Source: Caprimulgus europaeus (taxonomy: Eukaryota > Chordata > Aves > Caprimulgiformes > Caprimulgidae). Taken from it: DNA of 64,000 bases. Below the pieces are notes generated by a model. It had not been told where the DNA came from, searched no databases, and saw only the letters and a list, made by a program, of their open reading frames with translations. This document shows, one piece after another, positions 37,600 through 48,793 of this stretch (positions within the stretch are counted from its first letter, which is position 1; every line of letters begins with the position of its first letter). The stretch spans positions 1,736,001 to 1,800,000 of the forward strand of contig OU015551.1 of assembly GCA_907165065.1 (NCBI GenBank), written 5' to 3'. The translations under genes were made by a program, and so were the position numbers.

Positions 37600-38560
37600 C
37601 GTCTGGGGGGGTTTGGGCCTCACTGAGGGGCTTGGGGAGCTGGGGCGGGGGGGGCGGGTTGGTCCCGAGCTGGGGGCTGGGGGAGGGTTGGGGGGGGCTC
37701 TGAACCTGGTTCAGGGGTGTTCGGGGTGGGGGGCTCCGGCCCTTTGTGAGGGGCTGAGGGTGCTCGGGGGGGGCTTGGAACCTTTCTGAGGCGTTGAGGA
37801 GTATGGGGGGTGAGGAGTATGAGGGCCTCAAGGTGCTGGGGGGGTTGATCTCTTGCTGAGGGTGCTTGAGGGGGGGCTTTGGCCTTTGCTGAGGGGTGAG
37901 GGGGTGTTTGAGGGGGGGTTGGAGCCTCGCTGGGCTATTGGGGGGAGGGTTAAGCCTTGTTGAGGGGTGTTTTGAGGGGGGTTCAACCCTCTCTGAGGGC
38001 CTGAGGGTGTGTGGGGGGGCTTTGAACCTCGCTGGGGGGCTGACAGTGCTTGGGGAGGGGTTTGATCCCTTGCTGAGGGGCTGGGGAGCGGGGTTTGAGG
38101 GGGCTTTGAGCCTTGCTGGGATATTGGGGGGGCTTTGACCTTTGCTGAGGGCCTGAAGGTGTTTTTTGGGGCGTTTGATCCCTTACTGAGGGGCTGGGGG
38201 TGCTTGAGGGGGGGTTGATCCTACTAGGGGGTGTTTGGGTGGGGCTTTGAGCCTTGCTGGGATACTGGGGGGGCTTTGACCTTTGCTGAGGGGTTGGGGG
38301 GTCTCTGTGACCTTCCTGCCAAGGTCTTACCCTTGCTGGGGGGTGCCTGTCTGTGTGTGGGGAGGTGTGGGGGGGCTCTGGGACCTCACTGGGCGGTTGG
38401 GGACAGTGTGCAGAGGCTCTGACTTTGCAGGGGGGACTTGTGGGTGGGCTCTGACCCTTGGAGGGGTTTTGGGGCTGCGTGGGGGTGGTTCTGGGACACT
38501 GGGGGAGTGTTGGGGTGGTGGGGCAGCACCAGACCTTGGTGTTGGAGAGGAGCTTCAGCC
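37600..38560 (+). repeat. G-skewed degenerate tandem repeat in the SF3A2 upstream intron or promoter
   Basis: About 0.95 kb made of degenerate units containing GGGGGGCTTTGA, CTTGCTGAGGGG and similar, with runs of 4-8 G almost only on the plus strand. It lies between the shared promoter and the acceptor of the SF3A2 coding exon, so it is probably in the first intron. Long open frames here reflect composition, not coding. Confidence 0.6.
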
Positions 38561-38931
38561 CATGGCAGGTCCTGGGGCTGTTGGGTGTCACGGTGGGAGG
38601 TTGGTGGCTCCTGAAATGCTCCTGTTTGAGGGGGACTGGGGGGAGTCACTGGTGGGGCCCAGCTGCCCGTGTTGGGGGGGAATATGTCTCTGTGTAGAAG
38701 AAGGGGCTGAGGAGGTGGGATGGGCTCTGGGGGTTTGTTCTTTTGGGTCATTTTACTGGGTCAGTGGTCCAAGACCCTTTGAGCCCCTGTCAGGTGGGGA
38801 GTGCCCAGGACGTGCGTTGCTGCTCGTTGTGCTCATCCCTTGTCCTCACCAATGGGTCTAAACCGTGCTGGGAACTCCAGGTTAGGAGACCTGTTAGTTC
38901 TCACTCACATGGCTTTTCCTCATTTTTCCAG

Positions 38932-38976
38932 GTTCTTTCTTTCTCCGTAAGCAGCTGAAGCCCAGAAAGCCCCATC
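38932..38976 (+). other. SF3A2: SF3A2 5'UTR part of the first coding exon
   Basis: A polypyrimidine tract and AG at 38930-38931 (TTTTTCCAG) mark an acceptor 45 bases before the ATG. At least one upstream noncoding exon is therefore expected. Confidence 0.65.
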
Positions 38977-40312
38977 ATGGATTTCCAGCATCGTCCTGGA
39001 GGGAAAACTGGAAGCGGAGGCGTAGCCTCTGCCTCGGAGAGTAACCGCGACCGCAGGGAGCGGCTCCGGCAGCTGGCTCTGGAAACCATCGACATCAACA
39101 AGGTGGGCCTGGGCCTCTCCCTGGGGAGGAGGACAAAACACGGGGCTCCTGGCCTGCAGACTGGGGTGGGGATGGGTTTGGAGTGAAATAGCAAGAGATT
39201 TGCTGGAGGGCTGTGGATTGAAGTGAAATGTTTCTGTTTCTGGTAATGCCAGAGGTGAATCCAGTATCCTGGGGGGCATTAAACAGAGCGTGGCCAGCAG
39301 GTCCAGGGAGGTTCTGCTCCCCCTCTGCTCTGCCCTGGTGAGGCCACATCTGCAGTGTTGTGTCCAGTTCTGGGCTCCCCAGTTCCAGAGGGACAGGGAT
39401 CTTCTGGAGAGAGTCCAGTGGAGGCCACAGAGAGGATGAGGGGCCTGGAGCGTCTCCTGTGTGAGGAGAGGCTGAGAGAGCTGGGACTGTTGAGCCTGGA
39501 GAAGAGCAGCCTGAGAGGGGACCTGATCAATGTCTGTCAATATCTGAAGTGTGGGGGCCAAATGGATGGGGCCGGGCTCTTGTTGGTGGTGCCCAGTGAC
39601 AGGACAAGGGGCAATGGGCACAAACTGGGACACCAGAAGTTCCAGACAAACTGAAGGAAAAACTTCTTCACTGTGAGGGTGCCAGAGCCCTGGGCCAGGC
39701 TGCCCAGAGAGGGTGTGGAGTCTCCATCTCTGGAGATGTTCAAACCCACCTGGACACTTTCCTGTGCAACCTGGTGTAGGGAACCTGCTTTGGCAGGGGG
39801 GTTGGACTGGATGATCTCCTGAGCTCCCTTCCAACCCCCACCACTCTGGGATCCTGTGAATAAGAAACATGAGTGACAGGGCTGAACAGAGAGGTGCCAG
39901 CACGGGGGTGTTCACAGAGCTGTTCCTACCTTACTTTCAGTGTTCCTGGGTTGGTGTTTTGCTGTTCCTTGCCCTCAGTTGCATTCACTGTCCCCAGTTA
40001 CCAAAGCTGCTGTTGTTTCTCTCCCTTTCATAGTCCTGAAGCAGCATTATGCTATTAATTTAAATCTACAAACTCAATTCTTCCAGTGCACTGGAAGTTT
40101 GGCAGCATTTTGATTATTCTCTTGTTTTGCTGTGTATTTTGCTGGTAACTTTTTACCAATTCTCTTTCTAGGACCCTTATTTTATGAAAAATCACTTGGG
40201 CTCTTATGAATGCAAGCTTTGCCTGACGCTGCACAACAACGAGGTGAGCTCAGCAGCTGCCTGGCATGGTTTTGGCAGGAGGTGTTTTAGAACAACAACA
40301 ACTTCCAGCAGA

Positions 40313-40355
<43 letters not shown>

Positions 40356-43300
40356 CAGCCTGACAGTCTGTGACAGTTCAATCTGTGATTTTTGAGTAAG
40401 ATTCCTCTGTGCTAAGGATTAAAATATCCCTGTCAACCTGTGAGACAGTCTCTCCTCTGTGACAAGCATCTGTCAGAGGAAGAACAGTCCTGTCTTCATT
40501 TAACTTTCTTCTACTGTGTTTTTGATTTCAGGGAAGTTATTTAGCACATACCCAGGGGAAGAAGCATCAGACCAATTTGTAAGTCATTCTCCACTCCAGC
40601 TTTATTCTCTCAGCACTTTAAATTGATGATCATGTGCATCTATAAATCTTGAACTCCATTACAGAGCAGCACACTGTGCTTGAATGTTCTTGAACTGTAT
40701 TTTTTTCCCAGTGGACAGCCTGGCACTAGCCAGCAGGTACAGACCAGATCTGCTCCAAAGAATGGTGCTGACAAACTCCATTCTGAGCTCGAGTTCAAAG
40801 CCAGTTGTGGCATTTCTGAAGGAAGGGGGAAGAAAAGCTTTAAAATCAGTTTTAAAAGCAAACTGATTCTAGTTAAAATAATCTGGTTTGGTGAATACAG
40901 GTTGGGAGAAGTTTGTAAGTTTTATTTTTAAGAAATCCAGGTTGCTTTGGTTTGGATGATTACCTTGTGGGGTTTTATTTTTTATTTCAAGGAGTAAGTC
41001 TTCTTAAATCCATCTGTGGAGACAGGCAGCAGGGTCAGCTGGGGGGTGGATGAGATAATTGAAGTGACAGCCTGGAGTCAGGGGGGACAGGGATGCAATG
41101 GGCCTGTGGTGGTGCACGTGGAGGAGGAATTGCAGGTTTTTCCTGCCATCCTTTCTGTAAAGCACTGAATATTCCACACTGAGCTATTCAAACTGCTCCC
41201 AGTGTGTCCCTTAGGAACAAGCATGACTGACCTTTTATATTGATCACATTTCCAACTCCTCCAGGGCCCGCCGAGCTGCCAAGGAAGCGAAGGAGGCCCC
41301 AGCCCAGCCCGCCCCAGAGAAAGTCAAAGTGGAAGTGAAGAAGTTTGTGAAAATCGGCCGGCCTGGCTACAAAGGTGTGAGACAGGAGGTGCCTGGTGCT
41401 GCAGGGGCCTGCCTGAGCTGCAGTGCTGTGGATGTGAATTATTAATCAGCCTTTTTAGCACATCTGTCCATAAATAAGATATGGGCTCATCTCCTGATGT
41501 CCTTTATTGTTTAAATTATCTCTTTATTCCTGGTGGTCCAGTGAGAACCATTTTAATAATAGATTGGTGTGTCTCAGTCTCTCAGCTCTCTTTAGTGGTT
41601 GTGCAGGAGATGATGATGTTGTTTCAGTCTCTCCTCTCCTTTTTTTTGTGTGCTCTCCCATCTTTCAGTGATGCTGGTAAATCATTCATTGCCTGCAGAG
41701 CTCAAGTTTTTTTTTCTCTGAACTCCTCATTGTGTTGATTTGGCCTTCAGGACACAACTTGACTTCTTTATCTCCCAGCTTTGTCTTTGCAGCTGAATTT
41801 CAGTGGAGATCTTGAGTAGCTTCAGTTAAAGACAATGTGGCATTTTGGTGGATAAATGGAAAAAAAAAACAAACCCTGTGTAATTCTTTGTTGTTGGAAA
41901 CTTTGTGTGTGTTTTTCTAGGGCAGCAGTAATGTTGCTGTGACCCTGCTGTGTGATGTGCTGAGCTTTCTTCTTTTCTTTCCAGTGACCAAACAGAGAGA
42001 CCCAGAAACAGGCCAGCAGAGCCTTCTCTTCCAGGTAAGGGCACTGTTAAGATTCTTGGTGTCTGGGTTACAAGGAAAAGTGCTGCTAAATGAGCAGTTT
42101 TGTGCAGGATTCATTAAATAAATAATCAAAATAAAAAGGCTTTGCCTTGCTTGTCCTCTGCTGCTGATGGTGTCCAGCAAATCCACCCTCACAGCTGTGT
42201 CCTTCGCTGACACTGAGTTTTCTGTTTGGAGCTGATCTCTTGATAACATTTCATAGTTGTGAGATTGGTTTTCTATGAAGGAGGAGTGGGAAGAGGATGT
42301 TCTTAATGATATCCTGACACCCCACCAGATTGATTATCCAGAGATTGCAGAAAGCATCATGCCTCGGCATCGCTTCATGTCAGCCTACGAGCAGAGGATT
42401 GAGCCCCCTGACAGGCGCTGGCAGTACCTGCTCATGGCAGCTGAGCCCTATGAGACCATAGCTTTCAAGGTAAGGTTTGGGATTAACTCATGATTGGGAA
42501 AGTTCCCTTCCCACCTTTTCCAAGACATTAATTCCCAGGAAGCATCCTGATAGACTTCTGTTCCAGCCTTCAGGGGGTTAATGGGATGGAAAAGGAGAGT
42601 CAAAAAGACGTGGCTGGAAGTCATTAAAGCCCACTGAGCATTCGTGGAGGACTCTGGCATGCAAACTAGGCTGTGAGCTGGGCTCTGGGGAGCTGCTGAG
42701 CTCTCAGTGCCTGACACAGAGTGGAGCCTTCTGGGCTTTGCTCCTCAGCCTTTGTGCAGATGTTCAGAGAAGGTTTTTTTTGCCAGTGTGCTTGTCCTTG
42801 ACCGATAGGGAAGTAACTTAATTCTTTCCTGCCCCCATCTCTATCTAATAACATCCGAGAGTAGAGCATCTCACAAAGGCCTGGAATAACTCTGCTTATC
42901 TTGTGGGGCTCTGGTGCTAAAAAGGGCCTTTGAGCTAATCTGGTGGTGCTAATAATAGCTCCTTCTGCTTGATTGTTGCAGGTGCCAAGCAGAGAAATCG
43001 ACAAAGCAGAAGGAAAGTTTTGGACACACTGGAACAGGGAAACCAAACAGGTAACTGGAGCACTGCAGCAGCTTTCTGAAGGGTTAAAGCAGGAGCAGGA
43101 GGGCAGAGCAGCCCAAGGGGAAAGGCAGTGCAGGGAGAGTGCAGGTCAGTGATATCCAGAGGCCACAGAGGTGATGAGGGGTCCTGGAGCATCTCCCCTG
43201 TGAGGAGAGGCTGAGGGAGCTGGGACTGTTCAGCCTGGAGAAGAGCAACTGAGAGGGGATCTGATCAATGTCTGTAAATATCTGAAGTGTGGGGGCCAAA

Positions 43301-44438
43301 TGGATGGGGCCGGGCTCTTGGTGGTGGTGCCCAGTGACAGGACAAGGGGCAATGGGCACAAACTGGGACACCAGAAGTTCCAGACAAACTGAAGGAGAAA
43401 CTTCCTCACTGTGAGGGTGCCGGAGCCCTGGGCCAAGCTGCCCAGAGAGGGTGTGGAGTCTCCATCTCTGGAGATGTTCAAACCCACCTGGACACTTTCC
43501 TGTGCAACCTGGTGTAGGGACCCTGCTCTGGCAGGGGGGTTGGACTGGATGATCTCCTGAGCTCCCTTCCAACCCCACCACTCTGGGGTTCTGTGACACC
43601 CTGCTGGCTCTGAAGCTCAAATCTTCATTCCCTCAATGCCACTGTGCAGTGACTCCTCCTGACAAAGATCTTCCTGTGTGTGATCTTGGTGAGAATTTAA
43701 CCTGGGAGGTAGAATCCTCTGGGTGAAGGTTGCTGTCAGGGTGGTGCACAGTCGTGTGACACCGTGTCCTCTCGGGCTCCTCGCCGCGTGTCTCCTGCAC
43801 ACGCCTGGCTGTGGTGAGCCCCTGGCGTGGGTGTACTCACTGGGAGAGCAGGGGAGGAACACACAGCAGGGACACTGACCCTGTCACAGACTGACCACGT
43901 TTCTGAGGAGTTACAATACTGGACAAGGCTGGTGGCCATCGTGGGTGCCGCCAGGGGAGACAGGCAGCCGTGATCTGTGGAGGTGACGGGTCAGGAGCGG
44001 TGGGAGCTGAGTTCCTGGAGGCAGAGAGCAGCTGTGTTGTGTGGTGGCACAGAGTTATCCTGAAGATTAATTGTCTCCTTTTCTTTGCTTTCCTCCTCTT
44101 CCCAGTTCTTCCTTCAATTCCACTTCAAGATGGAGAAGCCCCCAGCTCCCCCAAACCTCCCTCCAGGGCCCCCAACGGTGAAGCGGCCTCCTCCACCTCC
44201 TCTGATGAACGGCTTGCCCCCGCGGCCACCCCTGCCGGACTCCATGCCACCACCTCCTCCAGGAGGGATGACTCTGCCTCCTATGCCTCCCTCTGGACCA
44301 GTGCCACCACCCCCTGTGCCACCTCAATTGCCACCAGCACCTGGTGTACCCCCCCCTGCTCCTCTGCCACCCATGATGAGACCCCCACTCCCCACGGAGG
44401 GGCCGGGCACTATCCCCCCTCCGCCTCCCTCCAACTGA
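38977..44438 (+). CDS. SF3A2: SF3A2 splicing factor 3a subunit 2 (SF3a66), eight coding exons, 315 aa
   Basis: Subunit of the SF3a complex of the 17S U2 snRNP, needed for branch-site recognition. Coding exons: 38977-39102, 40172-40243, 40532-40578, 41265-41374, 41985-42034, 42329-42469, 42982-43050, 44106-44438. The phases join to 948 bases, 315 aa plus TGA. The N-terminus ([16 protein letters not shown]) and residues up to about 205 are nearly identical to human from memory. A matrin-type C2H2 zinc finger has ligands C56, C59, H72 and H78. Residues about 206-315 are a proline-rich tail ending IPPPPPSN. Human SF3A2 is 464 aa because of about 20 GVHPPAP-like heptads; here only one related unit (APGVPPPAP) is present. 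CR1 copies lie in the introns at 39258 and 43150, and a GT microsatellite follows exon 2. Confidence 0.98.
39258..39858 (+). mobile_element. CR1 LINE in SF3A2 intron 1
   Basis: About 600 bases, the longest single copy in the window. Starts near GAATCCAGTATCC, includes TTCTGGGCTCCCCAGTTCC and ends CTCTGGGATCCTGTGA. Confidence 0.9.
40208..40578 (+). other. SF3A2: SF3A2 matrin-type zinc finger, split over two exons
   Basis: The sequence [13 protein letters not shown] ends one exon and [12 protein letters not shown] begins the next, giving the C-x2-C-x12-H-x5-H spacing. This finger contacts the other U2 snRNP subunits in the family. Confidence 0.9.
40315..40354 (+). repeat. (GT)n microsatellite
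   Basis: About 20 GT units in SF3A2 intron 2, uninterrupted. Confidence 0.95.
43150..43598 (+). mobile_element. CR1 LINE in SF3A2 intron 7
   Basis: Begins near GATATCCAGAGGCCACAGAG and ends CTCTGGGGTTCTGTGAC. Same subfamily as 39258-39858. Confidence 0.9.
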
Positions 44439-44565
44439 AGCCCCTCCTGGGCCCGGTCCCGCTGGACTCCTCTAGCTCGTCTCTTTTTTATATGCAGATC
44501 ATGACTGGTGCAGAGAAATATTCCTGGTTTGTATGTCTGTGAATTTGAGGAAATCCTGTAGGTTC

Positions 44566-44571
44566 ATTAAA
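44566..44571 (+). terminator. SF3A2: SF3A2 poly(A) signal
   Basis: ATTAAA 128 bases after the SF3A2 stop, followed by T-rich sequence (TTTCCAATTTTCC) and GTTTTCTTGTGTCTTGG, a good downstream GU-rich element. Confidence 0.7.
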
Positions 44572-45005
44572 ACATTTCCAATTTTCCTTACTCAACGTTT
44601 TCTTGTGTCTTGGTTAAAAATGTTGCCGTGTATTCAGCTTTCTGTAGCCCTTTAGAGAGACAAAACATCCCCAATCTTGGTTACATTGTGGAAATTCTCC
44701 ACAGAGGGAAAGGATTGGAAATCTCCAGCACCTCACCTGCTCTGACTGAATATCCACATCAACCTCAGCTGTGTTGGCTTCATGTATTAAACTGCTTGAT
44801 ACCCCTGGAATTACCAGCTGGTTAATCAGTTGCTACTCAACTGAAATCCTTTATGGAGCTTTTCATTCCCTGATGGGGTGAGTTGTCACAGACACACTGA
44901 GCACATTGTGTCACTGCGTCCCTGGTAGTCACAGCGGTGGCTGGAATGGGGGGCCAGCAGAATTTTCTAAATTCAGGGTTTTTTTTTGTTTTCCTGCTGA
45001 ATTAC

Positions 45006-45509
45006 ACAGAATCCCAGAGTGTCAGGGGTTGGAAGGGACCTCGAAAGCTCATCCAGTCCAATCCCCCTGCCAGAGCAGGAACACCTGGATGAGATCACAC
45101 AGGAAGGTGTCCAGGAGGGTCTTGAATGTCTCCAGAGAAGGAGACTCCACACCCTCCCTGGGCAGCCTGGCCCAGGGCTCTGGCACCCTCACTGTAAAGA
45201 AGTTTCTTCTCAAGTTTAAGCAGAACCTCCTGTGTTCCAGCTCACACCCATTGCCCCTTGTCCTATCACTGGACACCACTGAGAAGAGCCTGGCCCCATC
45301 CTCCTGACACTCACCCTTCAGATATTGATCAACATTAATGAGGTCCCCCCTCAGCCTCCTCCTCTCCAAGCTAAAGAGCCCCAGCTCCCTCAGCCTTTCC
45401 TCATCAGGGAGATGCTCCACTCCCTTCATCACCTTGGTGGCTCTGTGCTGGCCTCTCCAGCAGCTCCCTGTCCTTCTTGAACTGGGGGGCCCAGAACTGG
45501 ACACAACAA
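45006..45509 (-). mobile_element. CR1 LINE between SF3A2 and AMH
   Basis: Plus strand begins CACAGAATCCCAGAGTGTC and ends CCAGAACTGGACACAACAAG. Read on the minus strand it is nearly the same as 7086-7613. Confidence 0.92.
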
Positions 45510-46061
45510 GCGTTGCTCCCGCTGCATTGGGACAGTGTTTTCCTCCAGTGCCAGAGCTCTGCACCGTAGCTCAGGTACTGCCAGCTGAAACCTGGGACCA
45601 TCTCTGCTGGGGCAGCGGGGTTGGGCGGCTGCTGGGAGTCCTTGAGCAGCTCCAGCCGAGATTCCAGGGAATATTTTGGGAAGATTCATCCCTCCCCGGT
45701 GCAGCTGCCGCACTCCTGCCCGCGGGGTTGTTTACACGGGATCCCGAAGCGCCGGTGCCCCCAGCTATCCCGGATACCTCTGGGAACGTTCAGTGCAATC
45801 ACCAAAGCTGCACTGATAGCAAATCTCCGTTTGTTATGGTAACTCATTAAGTGCTGTCCGTGCTGTTATGGAGCTCCTGCTGTCACGGGTGGTTTCGGTT
45901 GTGTTCCTCCTCCCGCTGCGGAGCGGCTCTGGCGAGGTTCTGCTCTCCGGGGTTTGATTCAGACTCGAGGTTTCCTCCCAACGATCCCTCGGTTCCCGTT
46001 CAAAAGCAGAAGCTGCTCGGAGAGTTCTGTTCTCTGTCCTTGCCGGGATCGTTTCGCTGAA

Positions 46062-47415
46062 CTGGGGTGCTCAGCGTGGGATACTGGGGTGTCTCTGTGC
46101 CATACTGGGGTGCTCAGTGTGCCATACTGGGGTGTCTCAGTGTGCCATACTGGGGTGTCTCTGTGTGCCATACTGGGGTGCTCAGTGTGCCATACTGGGG
46201 TGTCTCAGTGTGCCATACTGGGGTGCTCAGTGTGCCATACGGGGGTGCTCAGTGTGCCATACTGGGGTGTCTCAGTGTGCCATACTGGGGTGTCTCTGTG
46301 CCATACTGGGGTGCTCAGTGTGCCATACTGGGGTGCTCAATGTGCCATACTGGGGTGTCTCAGTGTGCCATACTGGGGTGCTCGGCGTGGGATACTGGGG
46401 TGCTCAGTGTGCCATACTGGGGTGTCTCAATGTGCCATACTGGGGTGCTCAGTGTGCCATACTGGGGTGTCTCAGTGTGCCATACTGGGGTGCTCAGTGT
46501 GCCATACTGGGGTGTGTCAGCGTGGGATACTGGGGTGTCTCTGTGCCATACTGGGGTGTCTCAGTGTGCCATACTGGGGTGCTCAGTGTGCCATACTGGG
46601 GTGTGTCAGCGTGGGATACTGGGGTGTCTCTGTGCCATACTGGGGTGTCTCAGTGTGCCATACTGGGGTGCTCAGTGTGCCATACTGGGGTGTCTCAGTG
46701 TGCCATACTGGGGTGTCTCTGTGTGCCATACTGGGGTGCTCAGTGTGCCATACTGGGGTGTCTCAGTGTGCCATACTGGGGTGCTCAGTGTGCCATACGG
46801 GGGTGCTCAGTGTGCCATACTGGGGTGTCTCAGTGTGCCATACTGGGGTGTCTCTGTGCCATACTGGGGTGCTCAGTGTGCCATACTGGGGTGCTCAATG
46901 TGCCATACTGGGGTGTCTCAGTGTGCCATACTGGGGTGCTCGGCGTGGGATACTGGGGTGCTCAGTGTGCCATACTGGGGTGTCTCAATGTGCCATACTG
47001 GGGTGCTCAGTGTGCCATACTGGGGTGTCTCAGTGTGCCATACTGGGGTGCTCAGTGTGCCATACTGGGGTGTGTCAGCGTGGGATACTGGGGTGTCTCT
47101 GTGCCATACTGGGGTGTCTCAATGTGCCATACTGGGGTGTCTCTGTGCCATACTGGGGTGTCTCAATGTGCCATACTGGGGTGTCTCGGTGTGCCATACT
47201 GGGGTGCTCGGCGTGTGATACTGGGGTGCTCGGCGTGTGATACTGGGGTGCTCGGCGTGCCATACTGGGGTGACTCAGTGTGCCATACTGGGGTGCTCAG
47301 CGTGGGATACTGGGGTGCTCAGTGTGCCATACTGGGGTGCTCGGCATGCCATACTGGGGTGTCTCAGTGTGCCATACTGGGGTGTCTCAGCGTGGGGTAC
47401 TGGGGTGCTCGGTGG
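46062..47415 (+). repeat. 22-23 bp minisatellite array, 1.35 kb, with 558 bp higher-order repeat
   Basis: About 60 units of CATACTGGGGTG(CT/TCT)CAGTGTGC, with 21 bp variants (TCTCTGTGC) and GTGGGATACTGG variants. Two marker variants, CATACGGGGG and CTCTGTGTGCC, each recur exactly 558 bases later (46235 and 46793; 46161 and 46719). All three plus frames stay open through most of it. Confidence 0.95.
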
Positions 47416-47575
47416 GTAGACCATCACTAGGGCCTGGGCTGCCTGACCTGGGCTCACTCTTGGCCAGTGCCTGGCTCGTTTCATGGGCCATGGGCGAGGC
47501 TGTGCTGGCCACAGCCCCACAGCTTCGTGTCCCTTTGATGTAGGAACCAAAGTCTTGGCCTCTTCTGGCCTGACA

Positions 47576-47678
47576 TAGAATCCCAGACTGGTTTGGGTGG
47601 GAAGGGACCTTAAAGCTCATCCAGTGCCAACCCCCCTGCCAGCAGCAGGGACACCTTCCACTAGACCAGGTTGCTCAT
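47576..47678 (-). mobile_element. CR1 3'-end fragment
   Basis: TAGAATCCCAGACTGGTTTGG through CCACTAGACCAGGTTGCTC, the last 100 bases of the 34976-type subfamily, reversed. Confidence 0.85.
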
Positions 47679-47760
47679 GGGTCCCTCAGCCTCACCCAGA
47701 GTGCGTCCAACCCTCGCTGCCTCTACCTAGTGCTTTACTGCCCTAGCAGCACCTTCATGG

Positions 47761-47850
47761 AGCCATGGGATGGTTTGGGTTGAAGGGACCTTTCCAGGCC
47801 ATCTGGTCCCACCTCCTGCAGTGAGCAGGGATCTTCAAGCAGACCAGGGC
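47761..47850 (-). mobile_element. CR1 3'-end fragment (diverged)
   Basis: GAGCCATGGGATGGTTTGGG through AGCAGACCAGGGCTC resembles the reverse of the 33630-type CR1 end. Confidence 0.6.
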
Positions 47851-48307
47851 TCAAGCTGAGGCGGCCCAATGCCTGAATCAGCTTGTGTGGGTCTAACCTT
47901 TGCTGGGTGCATGTCCTTTGTCACAGCATCTGTAGAAGACATGTCCACCTTCACTACCCCTCTGGTGTGGTGGCCTTCATCCCTCTCTGGTTTGGGTTCA
48001 CAGCCTGTTTATGAAGTGCTGTAGCCAGATCCTGAGCTCCCAACTGCAAAGTCTTGAAAACCCAGAGGAAGGTCTGAACGTGCCTTGGAAATTCTTTTGC
48101 AGGTGCCTCCCCCTGCCCCCCGCTGCCAAACAAAGGGAGACACCTTGGGGGGGGGAGGTTTCTCTGGGGTGGATTGGGTTGGTGGCATTGCTAATTCCAC
48201 GTGTTACAGTGAGTATTGGCACCTCACAGAGGGAAAAGTCCTTTCAATACCTCTGTTGGGAGACTTTCTAAGTCAGTTCTTGAGTGTTCAAAGTCATCAG
48301 GCTGCTA

Positions 48308-48793
48308 CTGCACCCCATGAGGTTCTGCTGCACCCCGTGAGGTTCTGCTGCCCCCCATGAGGTTCTGCTGCACCCCGTGAGGTTCTGCTGCCCCCCATGA
48401 GGTTCTGCTGCACCCCATCAGGTTCTGCTGCACCCTGTCAGGTTCTGCTGCACCCCATCAGGTTCTGCTGCACCTCATGAGGTTCTGCTGCACCCCACAA
48501 GGTTCTGCTGCACCCAGTGAGGTTCTACTGCACCTCATGAGGTTCTGCTGCATCCCATCAGGTTCTGCTGCACCTCATGAGGTTCTGCTGCACCCCATCA
48601 GGTTCTGCTGCACCCCATCAAATTCTGCTGCACCTCATGAGGTTCTGCTGCACCCCACAAGGTTCTGCTGCACCCCACGAGGTTCTGCTGCACCCTGTCA
48701 GGTTCTGCTGCACCCCATGAGGTTCTGCTGCACCCTGTCAGGTTCTGCTGCACCCCATCAGGTTCTGCTGCACCCCGTGAGGTTCTGCTGCAC
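48308..48793 (+). repeat. 20 bp minisatellite upstream of AMH
   Basis: About 24 units of GGTTCTGCTGCACCCCATGA with CATCA, CGTGA, CTGTCA and CACAA variants. Ends about 580 bases before the AMH start codon. Confidence 0.95.

Larger units (their letters stand above)
37355..37600. promoter_or_regulatory. CpG-rich bidirectional promoter between PLEKHJ1 and SF3A2
   Basis: The sequence upstream of the PLEKHJ1 ATG is dense in CpG (CGCGCGTGCGCAGCG and similar) and interrupted by a 35-base G run. The two genes diverge, with 1.6 kb between start codons, and both encode broadly expressed proteins. The SF3A2 5' noncoding exon should start here, but its donor was not identified. Confidence 0.6.

Noticed and set aside
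36859-37626. 255-codon proline/serine-rich plus frame
   Set aside because: Pyrimidine minisatellite plus CpG island on the opposite strand of PLEKHJ1 exon 1.
45954-47430. Three overlapping open frames of 383-437 codons on the plus strand
   Set aside because: They are the minisatellite read in three frames. The repeated CHTGV/PYWG strings have no domain, start context or splice signals.
48308-48793. Regular 20 bp repeat considered as a CRISPR array
   Set aside because: No spacers, units are contiguous, and the context is a vertebrate genome.
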